A stretch of 52,884 nt of DNA from Euryarchaeota archaeon ADurb.BinA087 (GTDB lineage Archaea > Halobacteriota > Methanomicrobia > Methanomicrobiales > Methanospirillaceae): assembly GCA_002068435.1 (NCBI GenBank), contig MVZQ01000001.1:1-52884 (forward strand), in the 5' to 3' direction. Both the position numbers and the translations under genes were made by a program. Within the stretch, counting starts at the first letter, position 1. Every line of letters begins with the position of its first letter. Below are positions 1-8,932 of this stretch, in pieces. The notes beneath the pieces are model-generated. The model did not search any database, had not been told where the DNA came from, and saw only the letters and a list, made by a program, of their open reading frames with translations.

Positions 1-366
1 GCTTGCCTCAAAGAGGAGGTCATCGAGCTCTTCTGAGGTGAAGAACCCGCACATGGCGCCGTAAAAGAAGGTGGCGCCGGACTTGGTCACTTTCTTCTTG
101 AACGAGTTCCGGGCCTGGTTGACTGCCTGGGGTGAGTAGGTCTCCTGCATGAACGGGACGAGTTCCGGCAGGTGCAGTCCGATAAAGGTCATCTCTGCCC
201 CGTTCCGTGTGCGGAAATCGGTGCAGAGGCGGGCGATCGCCCACTCGCGGGCAGTGATGTAGGTCCGCTTCCGCAGGAACTGGTTGACTTTCCGGTAGGT
301 GGCGCCATCCACCTTCCTGAATTTCCTGTACTTGTTGACATCGTCCTGACCGAACTGCTGCACCAT
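1..366 (-). CDS. DUF5806-type archaeal protein, partial (C-terminus beyond left edge)
   Basis: An open frame of 122 codons runs from ATG at 366 off the left edge with no stop. The protein begins MVQQFGQDDVNKYRKF and contains the runs VDGATYRKVNQFLRKRTYIT and AREWAIARLCTDFRT, then GATFFYGAMCGFFTSEELD. From memory this matches a conserved protein of haloarchaea and methanogens carried in Pfam as DUF5806. Its function is unknown, and no signal peptide or membrane segment is visible, so it is probably cytosolic. An A/T-rich box on the minus strand around 391-402 (cctataataaat) is a candidate TATA element that would give a short or absent leader. The family name is recalled, not searched; that the frame is coding is much surer than its name. 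Confidence 0.7.
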   Translation of the reverse strand, partial: MVQQFGQDDVNKYRKFRKVDGATYRKVNQFLRKRTYITAREWAIARLCTDFRTRNGAEMTFIGLHLPELVPFMQETYSPQAVNQARNSFKKKVTKSGATFFYGAMCGFFTSEELDDLLFEAS

Positions 367-564
367 CTGATCAGTACGTTAGGTGCACAGGATTTATTAT
401 AGGATGCGGGATTGGCGTGCTCAGGCACCCCTTTAGGATATAGCATCATGCGGTTTATTCTGTGGAACGCGCAATCAGTCATCAGCACAAATCAAAGAAA
501 AATTCTGCAGTATTTTCGAAAAATGAGATTGTTTTGGATTTTTTTTGGAAGAGCAGGGTGCTAT

Positions 565-640
565 TAAAAAATTACATGATCCCTTCAAGGGACACATGCA
601 TACGAGATGAAAATGCCGGAGGCATTTTCATATAAAAAAA
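565..640. repeat. Dispersed hairpin repeat, copy 1
   Basis: A 76-bp unit closely matches 40311-40388 and is related to 46803-46868. It contains a small stem (cccttcaaggg) and a perfect 11-bp inverted repeat, atgaaaatgcc / ggcattttcat, around a GGA loop. A-runs lie at both ends. All three copies sit between genes. Confidence 0.8.
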
Positions 641-1260
641 TGTATCCGGCTAGGATGCCTTGGTTTAAGCATGGGGCCATTGGTCTTCTCTTTCAGTCAT
701 TTGTTGATGGAATTCTCGAATCCGGCTCGGGCTGGAGTATTATGCTCTTCATTTCGCTGAAGAGACACTCGGGGATGGTGAGCATGCATTGCAAGGGGGT
801 TTGTATCATGATCGCTTGCCGTATATCTCAATGGTATCCATGCTGACGGGGATTTATTTCCCATTCGATTCCTCGAACCTGTCTCATCACATACCGGGGA
901 GGGAGGATTGTCCGGATTCATTTTGAACGGGATTCCGGGAGACTGATAGTGACTTTTTTCCGACAGCAGCGTTCATAGGATTCTCCCGTGACGACTGGTT
1001 ATCATAATTCCCTCACCAGGCTTATCCATTCTCTCCTCCTGCCGGCTCTTTTATGGAAGGTTCGAGATCCAATCAGACGCTGGCAGCATGATTTCCTGCC
1101 CTCCTTTTCCCTTCATCAATCATGGCAGAGTGCTGCCACGTTCGGGGTATAATACAATTTCCACCATGGATCTTACCCTCACATTATGTCTGCAAATGTG
1201 AGGCATCCGAATTCTAAAATTTCTTAAAAAATGAACTACTAGTGGCACATATCAAAGACA

Positions 1261-1600
1261 GAATCCTGTGCCTGATACCGCCCTATCGCATCTTGGAAGA
1301 GGTCACAGCGGCGGGGGTAAGCCACAAGCGCAAGTCCCGGGAGCGTCATAAGAGAAGCAAATATTCAAGACACGCCGAAGAGGGAATCCTGTGCCTGTTA
1401 TCCTCCTGTCCGCTCCTGGGGAGGCCACAGCGGCGGGGGTAAGCCACAAGCGCAAGTCCCAAGAGCATCATGAAGGAAGAATATTCACCACATGCAAAAG
1501 ACGGAATCTTATGCCTGACACCGTTGCATCGTGGGGGACGCTACCATTACGGGGTAAGCCGAAGGCGCAACTCCCGGGAGCGTCGTGAGAGACAGGCCAG
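1261..1600. repeat. Three tandem GC-rich units of about 120 bp, candidate structured RNA
   Basis: Units start at 1261, 1384 and 1504, giving spacings of 123 and 120 bp. Each begins with gaatcctgtgcctg or a close variant, then has a variable core, then a conserved block with ggggtaagcc and a gcgcaa-ctcccgggagcgtc-like end. The third unit is the most diverged and lacks part of the middle. In the first two units CTGTG near the start can pair with CACAG about 45 bases later. The GC-rich units stand out from A/T-rich flanks, as structured archaeal RNAs often do. I do not recognise an Rfam family. Confidence 0.6.
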
Positions 1601-2181
1601 GACCTTTTTGGCTCCGTGAAACCACGGTGGGTGCCATGATACCTCCATGGATAGGAGCACTCGCGTTTGATGAACGGAAAGTGGATGTATATCATTAGCC
1701 TTCATTGAGAAATACTGGAAGCGAAAATGGATGAGCATTCATTCATCCCCTCTGTTGGGACATTCTCCAGACTGAGAGATGTCTGATTTTTATTCATTTT
1801 TTCACCCTCTCAAAACAGGCCTTCTTTTCAATTTTTACCTCCCACCTATAAGGAGGCATTCAGATCTGCCAACAGAACGAATCTATGGGGCTTTCCTGAA
1901 TTTTCCGACGGCAGGGATCAGGCCTGGATCCCCAGATACAGCGCGTGGCATCATACCTGGTCTGACAAGGGTATCTTTCCCTGTTTTCAACCAATGGGAT
2001 GGGATTCATGAACTTTTTTATGGGATGATCTCCCTCCTTTCTTGAGTAAAATGAGCCTTGCACCAGGTGCCAGGGATGGGTACACTGAATTCTTCCCTGT
2101 TTTCCCGGAATCGGGGAATCATTGCGGCAAATGTGTATTCTGCGCAAAACTTTAATTATCAGTCTTTATAAAGAATAGAGC

Positions 2182-3144
2182 ATGGATGGGGGTTATTTTT
2201 CGGAATGGCTGGTGAGTTACCGTCACTACCTCCGGATGCGCAATTATTCCCCCCGGACCATCCAGAGCTACGAGCAGGTGGTCCGCCATTTTGCCTACTA
2301 TGTCTGGCTGCGGAGGAACAATCCCGAGAAGATCGAGCTCTTCTGGGAGGACTTCTCCAATGCCCGGCTGGACACGACCGTTGACGTGAAGCCGGTTCTA
2401 ATCACGGACTATTTCACGTTCATCAATACCCAGAAGCCCTACAAGGCGAAGACGACCCACCGGATCATCTCGACTTTGAGCTCGTTCTACCGGTTCCTCT
2501 ATTCACAGGGGGTGATCACGGCCAACCCGATGGTCGCGATCGAGCGGCCGAAGATCAAGGACCAGGAGCTCCGGTACCTGAAGCACAGCCAGGTGCTCCG
2601 GCTGATCGCCTCCATCGAGGATGACCGGGACCGGCTGATCGTCCGGACTATCTACGCCACCGGGGTCCGGGTCTCGGAGCTCTGCGGAATCAACATCGAG
2701 GATATCGATTTCGAGGACGAGATGATCAAGGTCCGGGGGAAGGGAGGCAAGATCCGGATCGTCTTCGTTGACCACGAGACCCTCGAGGAGATCTCCCGGT
2801 TCATCGGCAACCGGATCGAGGGGCCGCTCTTCCTGGGGCAGATGGGGCACCATATCTCTCCCCGGTCGGTCCAGCACATCTTCAGGAAGTATGCCCCGCA
2901 GGGGATCACCCCCCACAAGATCCGGCACAGCTACGCAAGCGAGCTCTACCGCCGGTCAAAGAACCTCCGGGTGGTCCAGGAGAACCTCGGGCACACCTCG
3001 ATCAAGACCACCGAGATCTACCTCCACACCGACCTTGATGAGCGGAGGAAGGTTTACCAGGAGTTCTTCCCGCTCGCCGAGCAGCCTGCTCCTGCCCCGA
3101 AACCGGTCAAAAAAGAGGAGAAGCCGGGAGCGGAGTCTCAGTAG
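2182..3144 (+). CDS. Tyrosine recombinase, XerA/XerD-like
   Basis: A 320-residue site-specific recombinase expected to cut and rejoin DNA through a tyrosine. Residues about 8-115 form the core-binding domain, and 130-290 the catalytic domain. The visible catalytic set is R163 (in ATGVRVSEL), K187 (RGKGGK), H245 and R248 (HKIRHSYAS), H271 (LGHTS) and nucleophile Y280 (TTEIYLH), so the enzyme looks intact. The last 20 residues are a Pro/Lys-rich tail. Length and motifs fit archaeal XerA, the chromosome-dimer resolvase, better than a viral integrase: there is no excisionase, phage gene or tRNA target beside it, and its codons are GC-rich like the rest. An integrase of an element outside the window cannot be excluded. 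An A/T-rich box at 2163-2170 lies close to the ATG, so the transcript may be nearly leaderless. Confidence 0.9.
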   Translation: MDGGYFSEWLVSYRHYLRMRNYSPRTIQSYEQVVRHFAYYVWLRRNNPEKIELFWEDFSNARLDTTVDVKPVLITDYFTFINTQKPYKAKTTHRIISTLSSFYRFLYSQGVITANPMVAIERPKIKDQELRYLKHSQVLRLIASIEDDRDRLIVRTIYATGVRVSELCGINIEDIDFEDEMIKVRGKGGKIRIVFVDHETLEEISRFIGNRIEGPLFLGQMGHHISPRSVQHIFRKYAPQGITPHKIRHSYASELYRRSKNLRVVQENLGHTSIKTTEIYLHTDLDERRKVYQEFFPLAEQPAPAPKPVKKEEKPGAESQ

Positions 3145-3916
3145 GAGGTGAATCCGGGGAGAAGCAGGGCGGGGAGGATCACTGGAGCATGCTCCGCTAT
3201 AGAATGCTGAGGATGCCCGGAATGCCCCTCCCTGAGAGGTACCTAAGCGGGGTACCGGTCTCTCCTCTCTGGAACAGAAAGGATCAGGAACAGGATTTTA
3301 TTGAGACCGAACCTGCTCAGGTCTTTGGAAACAGATCTCTTCATATTCTGCACGAAATTGAAAAATGTTTTCACATATCGCTCGCTTCCTTTCTCTCTCC
3401 CGTCGGGCTCTTCTGACAAATAAACCGCATAATGCTATACACAAAGATGAATCTTTTTTTCCTCAGTGCAGCATTTTGCATATTCCGATCGCGTTCCTAT
3501 GCGTTCGTATCCACTCACTCAAATATCCAGGACTGAATGGAACGGTCCCGATCTAAAACCTCATTATCATCGTTATTTTCAGAAAATAGTTTCAAATAAT
3601 CCTTTGAATCCGATGGCTATCACCGGCTCTCCTGAATAATAACCCGGGATTGCAGCCATCTGTATTGCCTCATCGCGGTAGTATGGGGGAGGACGAAGTG
3701 GGGGTATCTGCTTACCAATTCAGTCACGCCATCCGCCGCCGGGGCGTCCTTTGGGGGCGGCGGCGTGCATCGCATGCGGGGGGTGGTAACGGACAGCTCC
3801 CACAACAGGTAACCAGCCCCCACTTACCTGGAATCTGGGGGTATCCTCCCTACCAGAACGATGATCCCCTGAACGGGAGAGAATTTTTTTATCCATGGAT
3901 GGAAATCTCATGGATC
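3145..3916. other. Intergenic region with GC-rich hairpin
   Basis: No coding frame is convincing in these 770 bases. The first 500 are A/T-rich, with a palindromic ggtacc pair around 3239-3256. At 3733-3765 ccgccgcc faces gggcggcggcg, a very stable stem, inside a block of about 52 bp that recurs imperfectly at 4611-4663, on the other side of the lipoprotein gene. A T-run (3884-3890) just ahead of the next gene could be part of its promoter. Confidence 0.55.
3733..3785. repeat. GC-rich hairpin block, copy 1
   Basis: About 52 bp with a strong CCGCCGCC/GGCGGCGG stem, ending in gcatcgcatgcggggggtgg. A related block at 4611-4663 shares the order of elements and the string gcatcgcatg. The two blocks flank the lipoprotein gene at 3917. 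Confidence 0.5.
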
Positions 3917-4453
3917 ATGCAGAAACACCGGACGTTCCTCCTTCTCATCTGCCTTGTCGCAGCAGGTATCCTTCTTTCTGGATGCACTTCTCAAGATTCC
4001 ATCCCATCCACTTCCGTGCCGACACCAGAAGCGACCCAATCCTTCACCACCCCAACACAACCCTCCAGCGTACCCACCCCGGATTTTGTTGTGGTTAAAA
4101 AACAGGAGACGGTCCCCACTATCGCGACCTCCAAGCTGGTCCTCGGCTTGTATAGCATCTCGGGATGGAACTCCAGCAGTCCTCTCCTGCAACCTGGTGC
4201 CGGCAATGAGTACGTGGTGGTGGACTTCTCGCTCAAGAATGTCGGGGCTCTAGAAGGGTATGCCTATCGGCCGGAGGCTGTCAAGCTGATGGATTCCTCT
4301 GGCCAACAGTATACCTATCATGATGCATCCTACAGTCTCGTGAATGCGTTCCGGGAGAGCACCATCCCGATTAACGAGACACGCCGGGGGAGACTGGTGT
4401 TCGAAGTACCCATTTCCCCTGAGGGGACACAGTATAGTCTGATGATTGGGTAA
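3917..4453 (+). CDS. DUF4352-type lipoprotein
   Basis: A 178-residue predicted lipoprotein. The N-terminus MQKHRTFLLLICLVAAGILL is followed by the lipobox LLSGC, with the lipidated cysteine near residue 23. Next comes a Ser/Thr/Pro-rich tether to about residue 60. The C-terminal domain (about 75-178) has the DUF4352 pattern: an entry strand, then EYVVVDFSLKNVG, and later GQQYTYHD and a closing EVPISPEGTQYSLMI. This immunoglobulin-like fold is common on archaeal and Gram-positive surface lipoproteins and has no known enzyme activity. The frame is open further upstream, but the segment before 3899 is not protein-like. ATG 3899 (MEISWIM...) is an alternative start; 3917 gives the cleaner signal peptide. 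It is flanked by two related GC-rich blocks and followed by a stem and T-run terminator. Confidence 0.8.
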   Translation: MQKHRTFLLLICLVAAGILLSGCTSQDSIPSTSVPTPEATQSFTTPTQPSSVPTPDFVVVKKQETVPTIATSKLVLGLYSISGWNSSSPLLQPGAGNEYVVVDFSLKNVGALEGYAYRPEAVKLMDSSGQQYTYHDASYSLVNAFRESTIPINETRRGRLVFEVPISPEGTQYSLMIG

Positions 4454-4505
4454 AGATCCAGGGACTCTCCCTCCCGTTTGTTCGAGAAGCTTCCATGGCA
4501 TGTTC

Positions 4506-4549
4506 CCCCTGCATGAGCGTGTCCTCAGGGGAAATCCTGGACTTTTTTT
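4506..4549 (+). terminator. Stem and oligo-T terminator
   Basis: CCCCTG (4506-4511) can pair with CAGGGG (4526-4531), and seven T follow at 4543-4549, about 90 bases after the lipoprotein stop. Confidence 0.5.
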
Positions 4550-4610
4550 GGCATCCCCGCTGTTTTAGTGGGCAAATTGAATGGATATCAGCAGAGAATG
4601 GATCAATGAA

Positions 4611-4663
4611 CCGCCACCCGGGCGCTCTTCGGAAGCGGCTGCATGCATCGCATGAGGGGGATC
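4611..4663. repeat. GC-rich block, copy 2
   Basis: Imperfect relative of 3733-3785, sharing gggcg...ctt...cgg and the string gcatcgcatg followed by a G-run. It lies in the 350-base gap between the lipoprotein gene and the small gene at 4806, where I see no coding frame. Confidence 0.4.
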
Positions 4664-4805
4664 AAGGGCGGACCCCCATCTCCATACACTATATCCGGCC
4701 AATTAAAAGTGGCTCCCCTGGTCATTTCTTATTCCCCTCCCTGTTGATCCAACCGCAAATCATTATGGGATCCCACACCGTTTCTCTCACCATTGAGGAG
4801 AATCC

Positions 4806-5171
4806 ATGGAGCAGGTGATCAACGGCCTGAAGTACAATACCGCAACGGCAACCCTCGTAGCCTCATCGAAGGAGGGGGCAAAACACCTGTACCGGACCCG
4901 GAATGGCCGGTTCTTCCTCCATTATGCACATCCCGGCCAGAGCTCGGTAGCTCCCTATCTTGCTGCAATCCCGCTCTCCCGGGCAAAGAAGGAATACGGG
5001 GCGATGCCGCGGCAGTTCGTCCCCTGGGAGAAGGCATTCGGGAAGAGGTCAGGGAAGCGTAAACTGGCTGCACCGGTGCAATTCCCCGGAAAAAAGAGAT
5101 CGGTTTATTTGGGGGTATCGCTGGCGAGCTGCTGTCCCTGGCCTGCCATCCAGGCATCCTCGTTGGGATAA
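4806..5171 (+). CDS. Small conserved protein of unknown function
   Basis: A 121-residue protein with no signal peptide. The first 80 residues (INGLKYNTATATLVAS, LYRTRNGRFFLHY, IPLSRAKKEYGAM) resemble small bacterial and phage proteins that open with INGKRYDTETA and continue with a short beta-rich domain. Their function is not known to me. The ATG at 4806 has a good ribosome site, gaggaga, five bases upstream, which decides the start. The last 35 or so residues are of low quality and overlap the 3' end of the convergent lipoprotein gene by 67 bp, so the tail may be a read-through extension left by a lost stop codon. The coding call is fairly sure, the family is not. Confidence 0.6.
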   Translation: MEQVINGLKYNTATATLVASSKEGAKHLYRTRNGRFFLHYAHPGQSSVAPYLAAIPLSRAKKEYGAMPRQFVPWEKAFGKRSGKRKLAAPVQFPGKKRSVYLGVSLASCCPWPAIQASSLG

Positions 5172-5674
5172 TTATTCCGGATGTCTGCGGGATTCATCGT
5201 TGCTATCACGATGGATGATCCCTCTTCCAGGTAGACCTGGGGGGTCCATTCTTCAACCGGGAACTCCCGCCAGCCCCATGATCCGTCATCATTCCGGTAG
5301 ATGAGGTCCACCTTGTATTCCTTCGTTGCCGGGTTCGCATCGATGACGATCCACCCTTCGGTATCGGTGGTGGCATCACCGATGATATCCCCTTTCTTGA
5401 AATTCAGGGGGGTGCTCAGAGGGGGCACTTCGGGGCTGGCATCAGGGAACACGGGAGAAGTGTCATGAGGAGCGGCTGAGGAAGGAGTAAGAGAGGATCC
5501 TGAAGAGGAATCGGGAGGAGATCCCGGGGAAGTACCAGGGGAGGATCCTGAAGAAGAGGATGTCGGAGCTATCGACTGTTCCGATGAGCCCAGGTCCTGA
5601 GTGGTTGTCGTGCAGCCCGCGATGCACAATCCCACGATCAGGATGAGGGTTGCGGGGGCGATGAATGGCTTCAT
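5105..5674 (-). CDS. Ser/Pro-rich lipoprotein, unknown function
   Basis: A 189-residue predicted lipoprotein. MKPFIAPATLILIVGLCIAGC gives a clear signal peptide with lipobox IAGC. Residues about 30-100 are a low-complexity Ser/Gly/Pro linker with repeated SSGSS and SPGS groups. The C-terminal domain (about 103-180) has KGDIIGDATTDTEGWIVID, YRNDDGSWGWREFP and the closing VYLEEGSSIVIATM. I recognise similar domains only in methanogen lipoproteins and cannot assign a role. The frame is open 47 codons upstream, but the signal peptide fixes the start at 5674. It converges on and overlaps the gene at 4806. A run of six A at 5090-5095 on the plus strand would act as a T-run terminator for this gene. 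Confidence 0.75.
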   Translation of the reverse strand: MKPFIAPATLILIVGLCIAGCTTTTQDLGSSEQSIAPTSSSSGSSPGTSPGSPPDSSSGSSLTPSSAAPHDTSPVFPDASPEVPPLSTPLNFKKGDIIGDATTDTEGWIVIDANPATKEYKVDLIYRNDDGSWGWREFPVEEWTPQVYLEEGSSIVIATMNPADIRNNYPNEDAWMAGQGQQLASDTPK

Positions 5675-5845
5675 GATGTAATCATCATTTTCAGGGAAGG
5701 AAATAGTTGTTGCCACTGGGTTTTTGCGGACTGGCCAATTTTTTTTCGGAGAAATCGGTTCGTCCCCCATCAACCAGAATCCTGTTATAATCAGTCCGTA
5801 TGAACCGATAGGCACGGGTTGCGAAGAAAAGAAGTGAGGGGACTA

Positions 5846-8008
5846 TCAACCAATCCGGAATGTAACGGGTTTTACCGCACTCTGGCCATCCGGGTTTACA
5901 ATCGCGATATCCCAGTATCCTCTGCCTGCATCGGAAGGGATAGCAATAGTACAGGTCATCGTACTCCCCCCCGTCTGCACCACTTCATTGGTGCAGGCGA
6001 TGATTGATCCTGACTTCCGGAGTTCCGCGGAAGCGCCGGCCACGAAATTCGTACCGGTGATGGTATATGATTTTGTCGATCCCCGTTTTCCGGAACTGGG
6101 GCTTATTTTGGTTATTGCCGGCGCAGGGATGGTAGCGATGGTCAGCACTGCCGAACCTGATGTCCCAGTATTCGAATCAGACACCGTGATCAGGACGGTT
6201 CCTGGATCACGAACGGAATCGGACAGGATATGGGTGGAGATCTGAGTTGTATCAACGAAGACTGTGGGGTTCACACATTCAGCCCCGTTCCACAGGATAC
6301 TGCTTGAGGGAGTAAAGTCCGTACCGGTTACCACGAGATCGAATTCCCCAGCCCCCGCTGGAACGGTCGATGGTGAGATTGCAGTCAATACAGGTGGATT
6401 TGGTGCAGTGATCTCGAAACAATCCGTCAATGTTGCACTGGTTGCATCGGGATTGATCACCTTCAGATCATACCGGCCGGCAGATTTGCCCGTAAGGTCG
6501 AAATGAGCGGTCAGTTCGGTCGGAGATGCACAGAGCACTTCAGCAGCGGGGATCTCTTCAGGTCCGGCAAGTCTCACTTCAGCTGATGATGCGAATCCTG
6601 TCCCTGAGATCATGAGGCTGACTGGGGTATTGATATTGGCTGATCCAGGGGTAATTTCATTCAGGGTAAGTGGATCCTCCCCTGAAATGAGAAGAGCCTG
6701 GTATGCATTGATCCTTCCACCCGTTCCGATTTTCCCGTTCAATGATGTTTTTTCATCAACGCTGGCCATGATTGTCGATTTCGCTTCGCTGCAGGTTATT
6801 CCCGGATGGTAGGCATACAGGAGGCCGGCAAGGCCGGCAACGTGCGGGGTTGCCATGGAAGTACCTGAGAGGGTCCCATAACTGCCATTTGGAAGGGTGC
6901 TGTAGATTAATTCTCCAGGTGCTGCAATATCCACAGAATTTGTGCCATAGTTTGAGAATGATGCAAGGGTATCGGTCTTGGTAGAAGCAGCAACCGATAA
7001 AACCTGGGGAAAGGCATAAGAGGCCGGATAGAACGGAGTGGTATCGATATTCTTCGCATCGTTTCCTGCTGCACAGACAACGAGTCCATGTGAGCTGTTA
7101 ATCGCATTTGCGAGCGTGATGCTGTAATTTGCTCCACCCCAGGAATTGCTCATCACCGATGCTCCCATCTTATTTGCATAGAGGATCGCCTTCCCCGCAT
7201 CCGAAGCATAACCACTCCCTGCGTAGTTCATGAATTTGAGAGGCATGATCTTTACCTGCCACATCACTCCAGTGATCCCCTTTCCGTTGTTTCCTATCGC
7301 TCCAATTGTTCCTGCGCAGTGTGTCCCATGTCCGTTATCGTCAAAAGGATTGTTGTCGTTAAAGTAGAAGTCCCAGCCATGGATATCATCGATATATCCG
7401 TTATGGTCGTCATCAATACCATTCCCGGCTATTTCACCAGGATTGGTCCATATGTTTCCGGCGAGGTCGGGATGATTGTAATCCACCCCGGTATCGATCA
7501 CGGCAATGATGACCCCTTCCGAGCCGGTACAAAGATCCCAGGCCTCGGGTGCATCGACATCGGCATCCGGGGTTCCCCCTGTCTGTCCGGTGTTATGTAA
7601 TCCCCAGAGTTTTGAAAAAGAGGTCTCACCAGGGATTAGCGCATTGGTCACAACATAATTCGGTTCGGCATAAACAACATCGGGCTCCTGTTGATATTTC
7701 TCTTTTACCTCTTTTGGGTCATCACTGTTTGAGAGCTTCAGGAGGTAGGTATTGGGCAACCCCAGTTCTGAATAATCGAAGGTTATCTTATGGTTCTTTT
7801 TTGTTTCCTTGCCGTAGAACTTCTCTACTTTTCTTGCGATCTTTTCATCGGTCATCGGCCCTGAGAACTGGATCAGGATCTCCTCTGGTGCATATACCTG
7901 AGAGATCGATGGTTCAGTCTGTTTCTCCATTTCTTTTGCTGTGTCAGCAGTTACTGCAACAAAAAGGATGCCAAGTAGGAAGACGAGAACTACCAGTCGA
8001 AATTTCAT
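5846..8008 (-). CDS. Secreted subtilisin-family (S8) protease with three TIG domains
   Basis: A 720-residue secreted serine protease. A signal peptide (1-21) is followed by a fervidolysin-type propeptide (about 42-120, ending DVVYAEPNYV) that should inhibit and fold the enzyme before self-removal. The S8 domain spans about 135-440. The triad is visible: D172 in VIDTGVD, H227 in NGHGTH, S384 in GTSMATPHVAG, with oxyanion N316 in AAGN. Three IPT/TIG immunoglobulin-like domains follow at about 448-535, 537-625 and 627-720. They have the typical ITPGSAN, ISPSTVPAG and ISPSSGKRG starts and probably mediate binding. There is no C-terminal membrane anchor. The ribosome site aggtgg lies about seven bases before the ATG, and an A/T-rich box near 8086-8097 on the minus strand may be the TATA element. 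It is transcribed away from the lipoprotein gene at 8333. Confidence 0.93.
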   Translation of the reverse strand: MKFRLVVLVFLLGILFVAVTADTAKEMEKQTEPSISQVYAPEEILIQFSGPMTDEKIARKVEKFYGKETKKNHKITFDYSELGLPNTYLLKLSNSDDPKEVKEKYQQEPDVVYAEPNYVVTNALIPGETSFSKLWGLHNTGQTGGTPDADVDAPEAWDLCTGSEGVIIAVIDTGVDYNHPDLAGNIWTNPGEIAGNGIDDDHNGYIDDIHGWDFYFNDNNPFDDNGHGTHCAGTIGAIGNNGKGITGVMWQVKIMPLKFMNYAGSGYASDAGKAILYANKMGASVMSNSWGGANYSITLANAINSSHGLVVCAAGNDAKNIDTTPFYPASYAFPQVLSVAASTKTDTLASFSNYGTNSVDIAAPGELIYSTLPNGSYGTLSGTSMATPHVAGLAGLLYAYHPGITCSEAKSTIMASVDEKTSLNGKIGTGGRINAYQALLISGEDPLTLNEITPGSANINTPVSLMISGTGFASSAEVRLAGPEEIPAAEVLCASPTELTAHFDLTGKSAGRYDLKVINPDATSATLTDCFEITAPNPPVLTAISPSTVPAGAGEFDLVVTGTDFTPSSSILWNGAECVNPTVFVDTTQISTHILSDSVRDPGTVLITVSDSNTGTSGSAVLTIATIPAPAITKISPSSGKRGSTKSYTITGTNFVAGASAELRKSGSIIACTNEVVQTGGSTMTCTIAIPSDAGRGYWDIAIVNPDGQSAVKPVTFRIG

Positions 8009-8332
8009 AGAGATGCCACCTTACCTTCAGTTTACCCATCACTGTGAGCAAACAGAGTGCAGACCAGTATCGGTCCGATTTCTATACATTTATTCGTCTG
8101 ACGAAGGTTCAGTATCTCGATGAATACTGCTCAAATTTTCAAAAAAGACCAAAATTTAAGGATATTGATCCAATCGGGGAGCAAGTATTCAGTCAAGGAA
8201 AAGTGGCAGTCATGGTTTTATTAGTGATCTTGGCATAGACACATATCATTCCCTTCCTTTTCAAATAAATCCCTGCCAGAACTCGTTCATGCATCAAAAC
8301 CATTATGGCATAAACAAATGAGAGTGAGTCTC
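8009..8332. promoter_or_regulatory. Divergent intergenic region with promoters for both neighbours
   Basis: This 324-base A/T-rich gap separates the minus-strand protease from the plus-strand lipoprotein. Candidate TATA boxes are aataaatgtata on the minus strand (about 8085-8097) and caaataaat on the plus strand (8262-8270). No gene is seen. Confidence 0.45.
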
Positions 8333-8932
8333 ATGAAACGTCTCACCTCTCTCTTCATTGTATCAATTGTCCTCTCATTCATCTTCGTTGCCGGCTGTGC
8401 TCAATCATCTTACAGGGATAGTGAATTCATTAACGCTATCATCGAGGGAAATACCAATATCAATGAAATATTTGGTAATATAAGGGAACATCCGGATAAT
8501 TATTCGGAAATGAAAATCGATGGTCAGAATCTTTTCAATGAATCACGAATCCAATATGATCGAGTGCAGAATATTACGCCAATCTCTCCTGATCTTGAAC
8601 TAGCGAAGCAGTATTATCTCAATGCCATGTGGGAGTATGAACAAGGCGGGCGTTCACTGGTTGAGGGGGTTGAATCATACAATACTACTGGTAATTATAC
8701 ACTCACTACAGTCCTTTTCGAAAATGCATCTCGTAGTATGGCAAAAGGAGCACAGTATATTGGTGATACTGGTAATGTATTGCCGAAACGGTTCAAATCA
8801 AGTGCACAAAACGTGACAGCGATGAAATTCCCTGTTTCCCAGCAATCTCTGAAAGTATCAGACAATGCGAGTTCTCCGCTTTCCGATTACGAATTTATTA
8901 TCTTTGAATCGCCAGTGCAGAATGTATCATGA
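8333..8932 (+). CDS. Lipoprotein of unknown function
   Basis: A 199-residue predicted lipoprotein. MKRLTSLFIVSIVLSFIFVA leads to the lipobox VAGC. The mature part is mainly alpha-helical and rich in Asn, Ser and Glu, with several N-glycosylation sequons (NYS, NES, NTT, NYT, NAS, NVT, NVS). The pattern of a lipid tether followed by a helical bundle that begins with polar residues resembles small methanogen lipoproteins such as the one at 50981, but I see no clear sequence match. An upstream ATG at 8318 is possible; 8333 gives the standard signal peptide. Codon use is more A/T-rich than in neighbouring genes, which together with the A/T-rich flanks (8000-9340) could mean recent transfer. Confidence 0.75.
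   Translation: MKRLTSLFIVSIVLSFIFVAGCAQSSYRDSEFINAIIEGNTNINEIFGNIREHPDNYSEMKIDGQNLFNESRIQYDRVQNITPISPDLELAKQYYLNAMWEYEQGGRSLVEGVESYNTTGNYTLTTVLFENASRSMAKGAQYIGDTGNVLPKRFKSSAQNVTAMKFPVSQQSLKVSDNASSPLSDYEFIIFESPVQNVS

Larger units (their letters stand above)
367..2181. other. Gene-poor 1.8-kb region with repeats
   Basis: No frame here has a convincing start, ribosome site or protein-like composition. The stretch holds one copy of a dispersed hairpin repeat (565-640) and a block of three GC-rich tandem units (1261-1600), separated by A/T-rich DNA. The last 450 bases before the recombinase gene show nothing recognisable except A/T-rich boxes (2149-2170) that may be its promoter. Confidence 0.6.

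Noticed and set aside
1242-1588. Short open frames sharing VSHKRKS across the tandem units
   Set aside because: The shared peptide follows from the DNA repeat, the frame shifts between units, and there is no ribosome site. The units look like RNA or DNA elements rather than protein.
1504-1600. Tandem units as cobalamin or another known riboswitch
   Set aside because: The ctcccgggagcgtc string loosely recalls riboswitch ends, but no complete known consensus fits and no gene starts directly downstream.
2182-3144. Recombinase as the integrase of a prophage or genomic island
   Set aside because: No tRNA, att-like direct repeats, excisionase or viral genes are visible, and the base composition is native. 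XerA is the simpler reading, although an element extending outside the window cannot be excluded.
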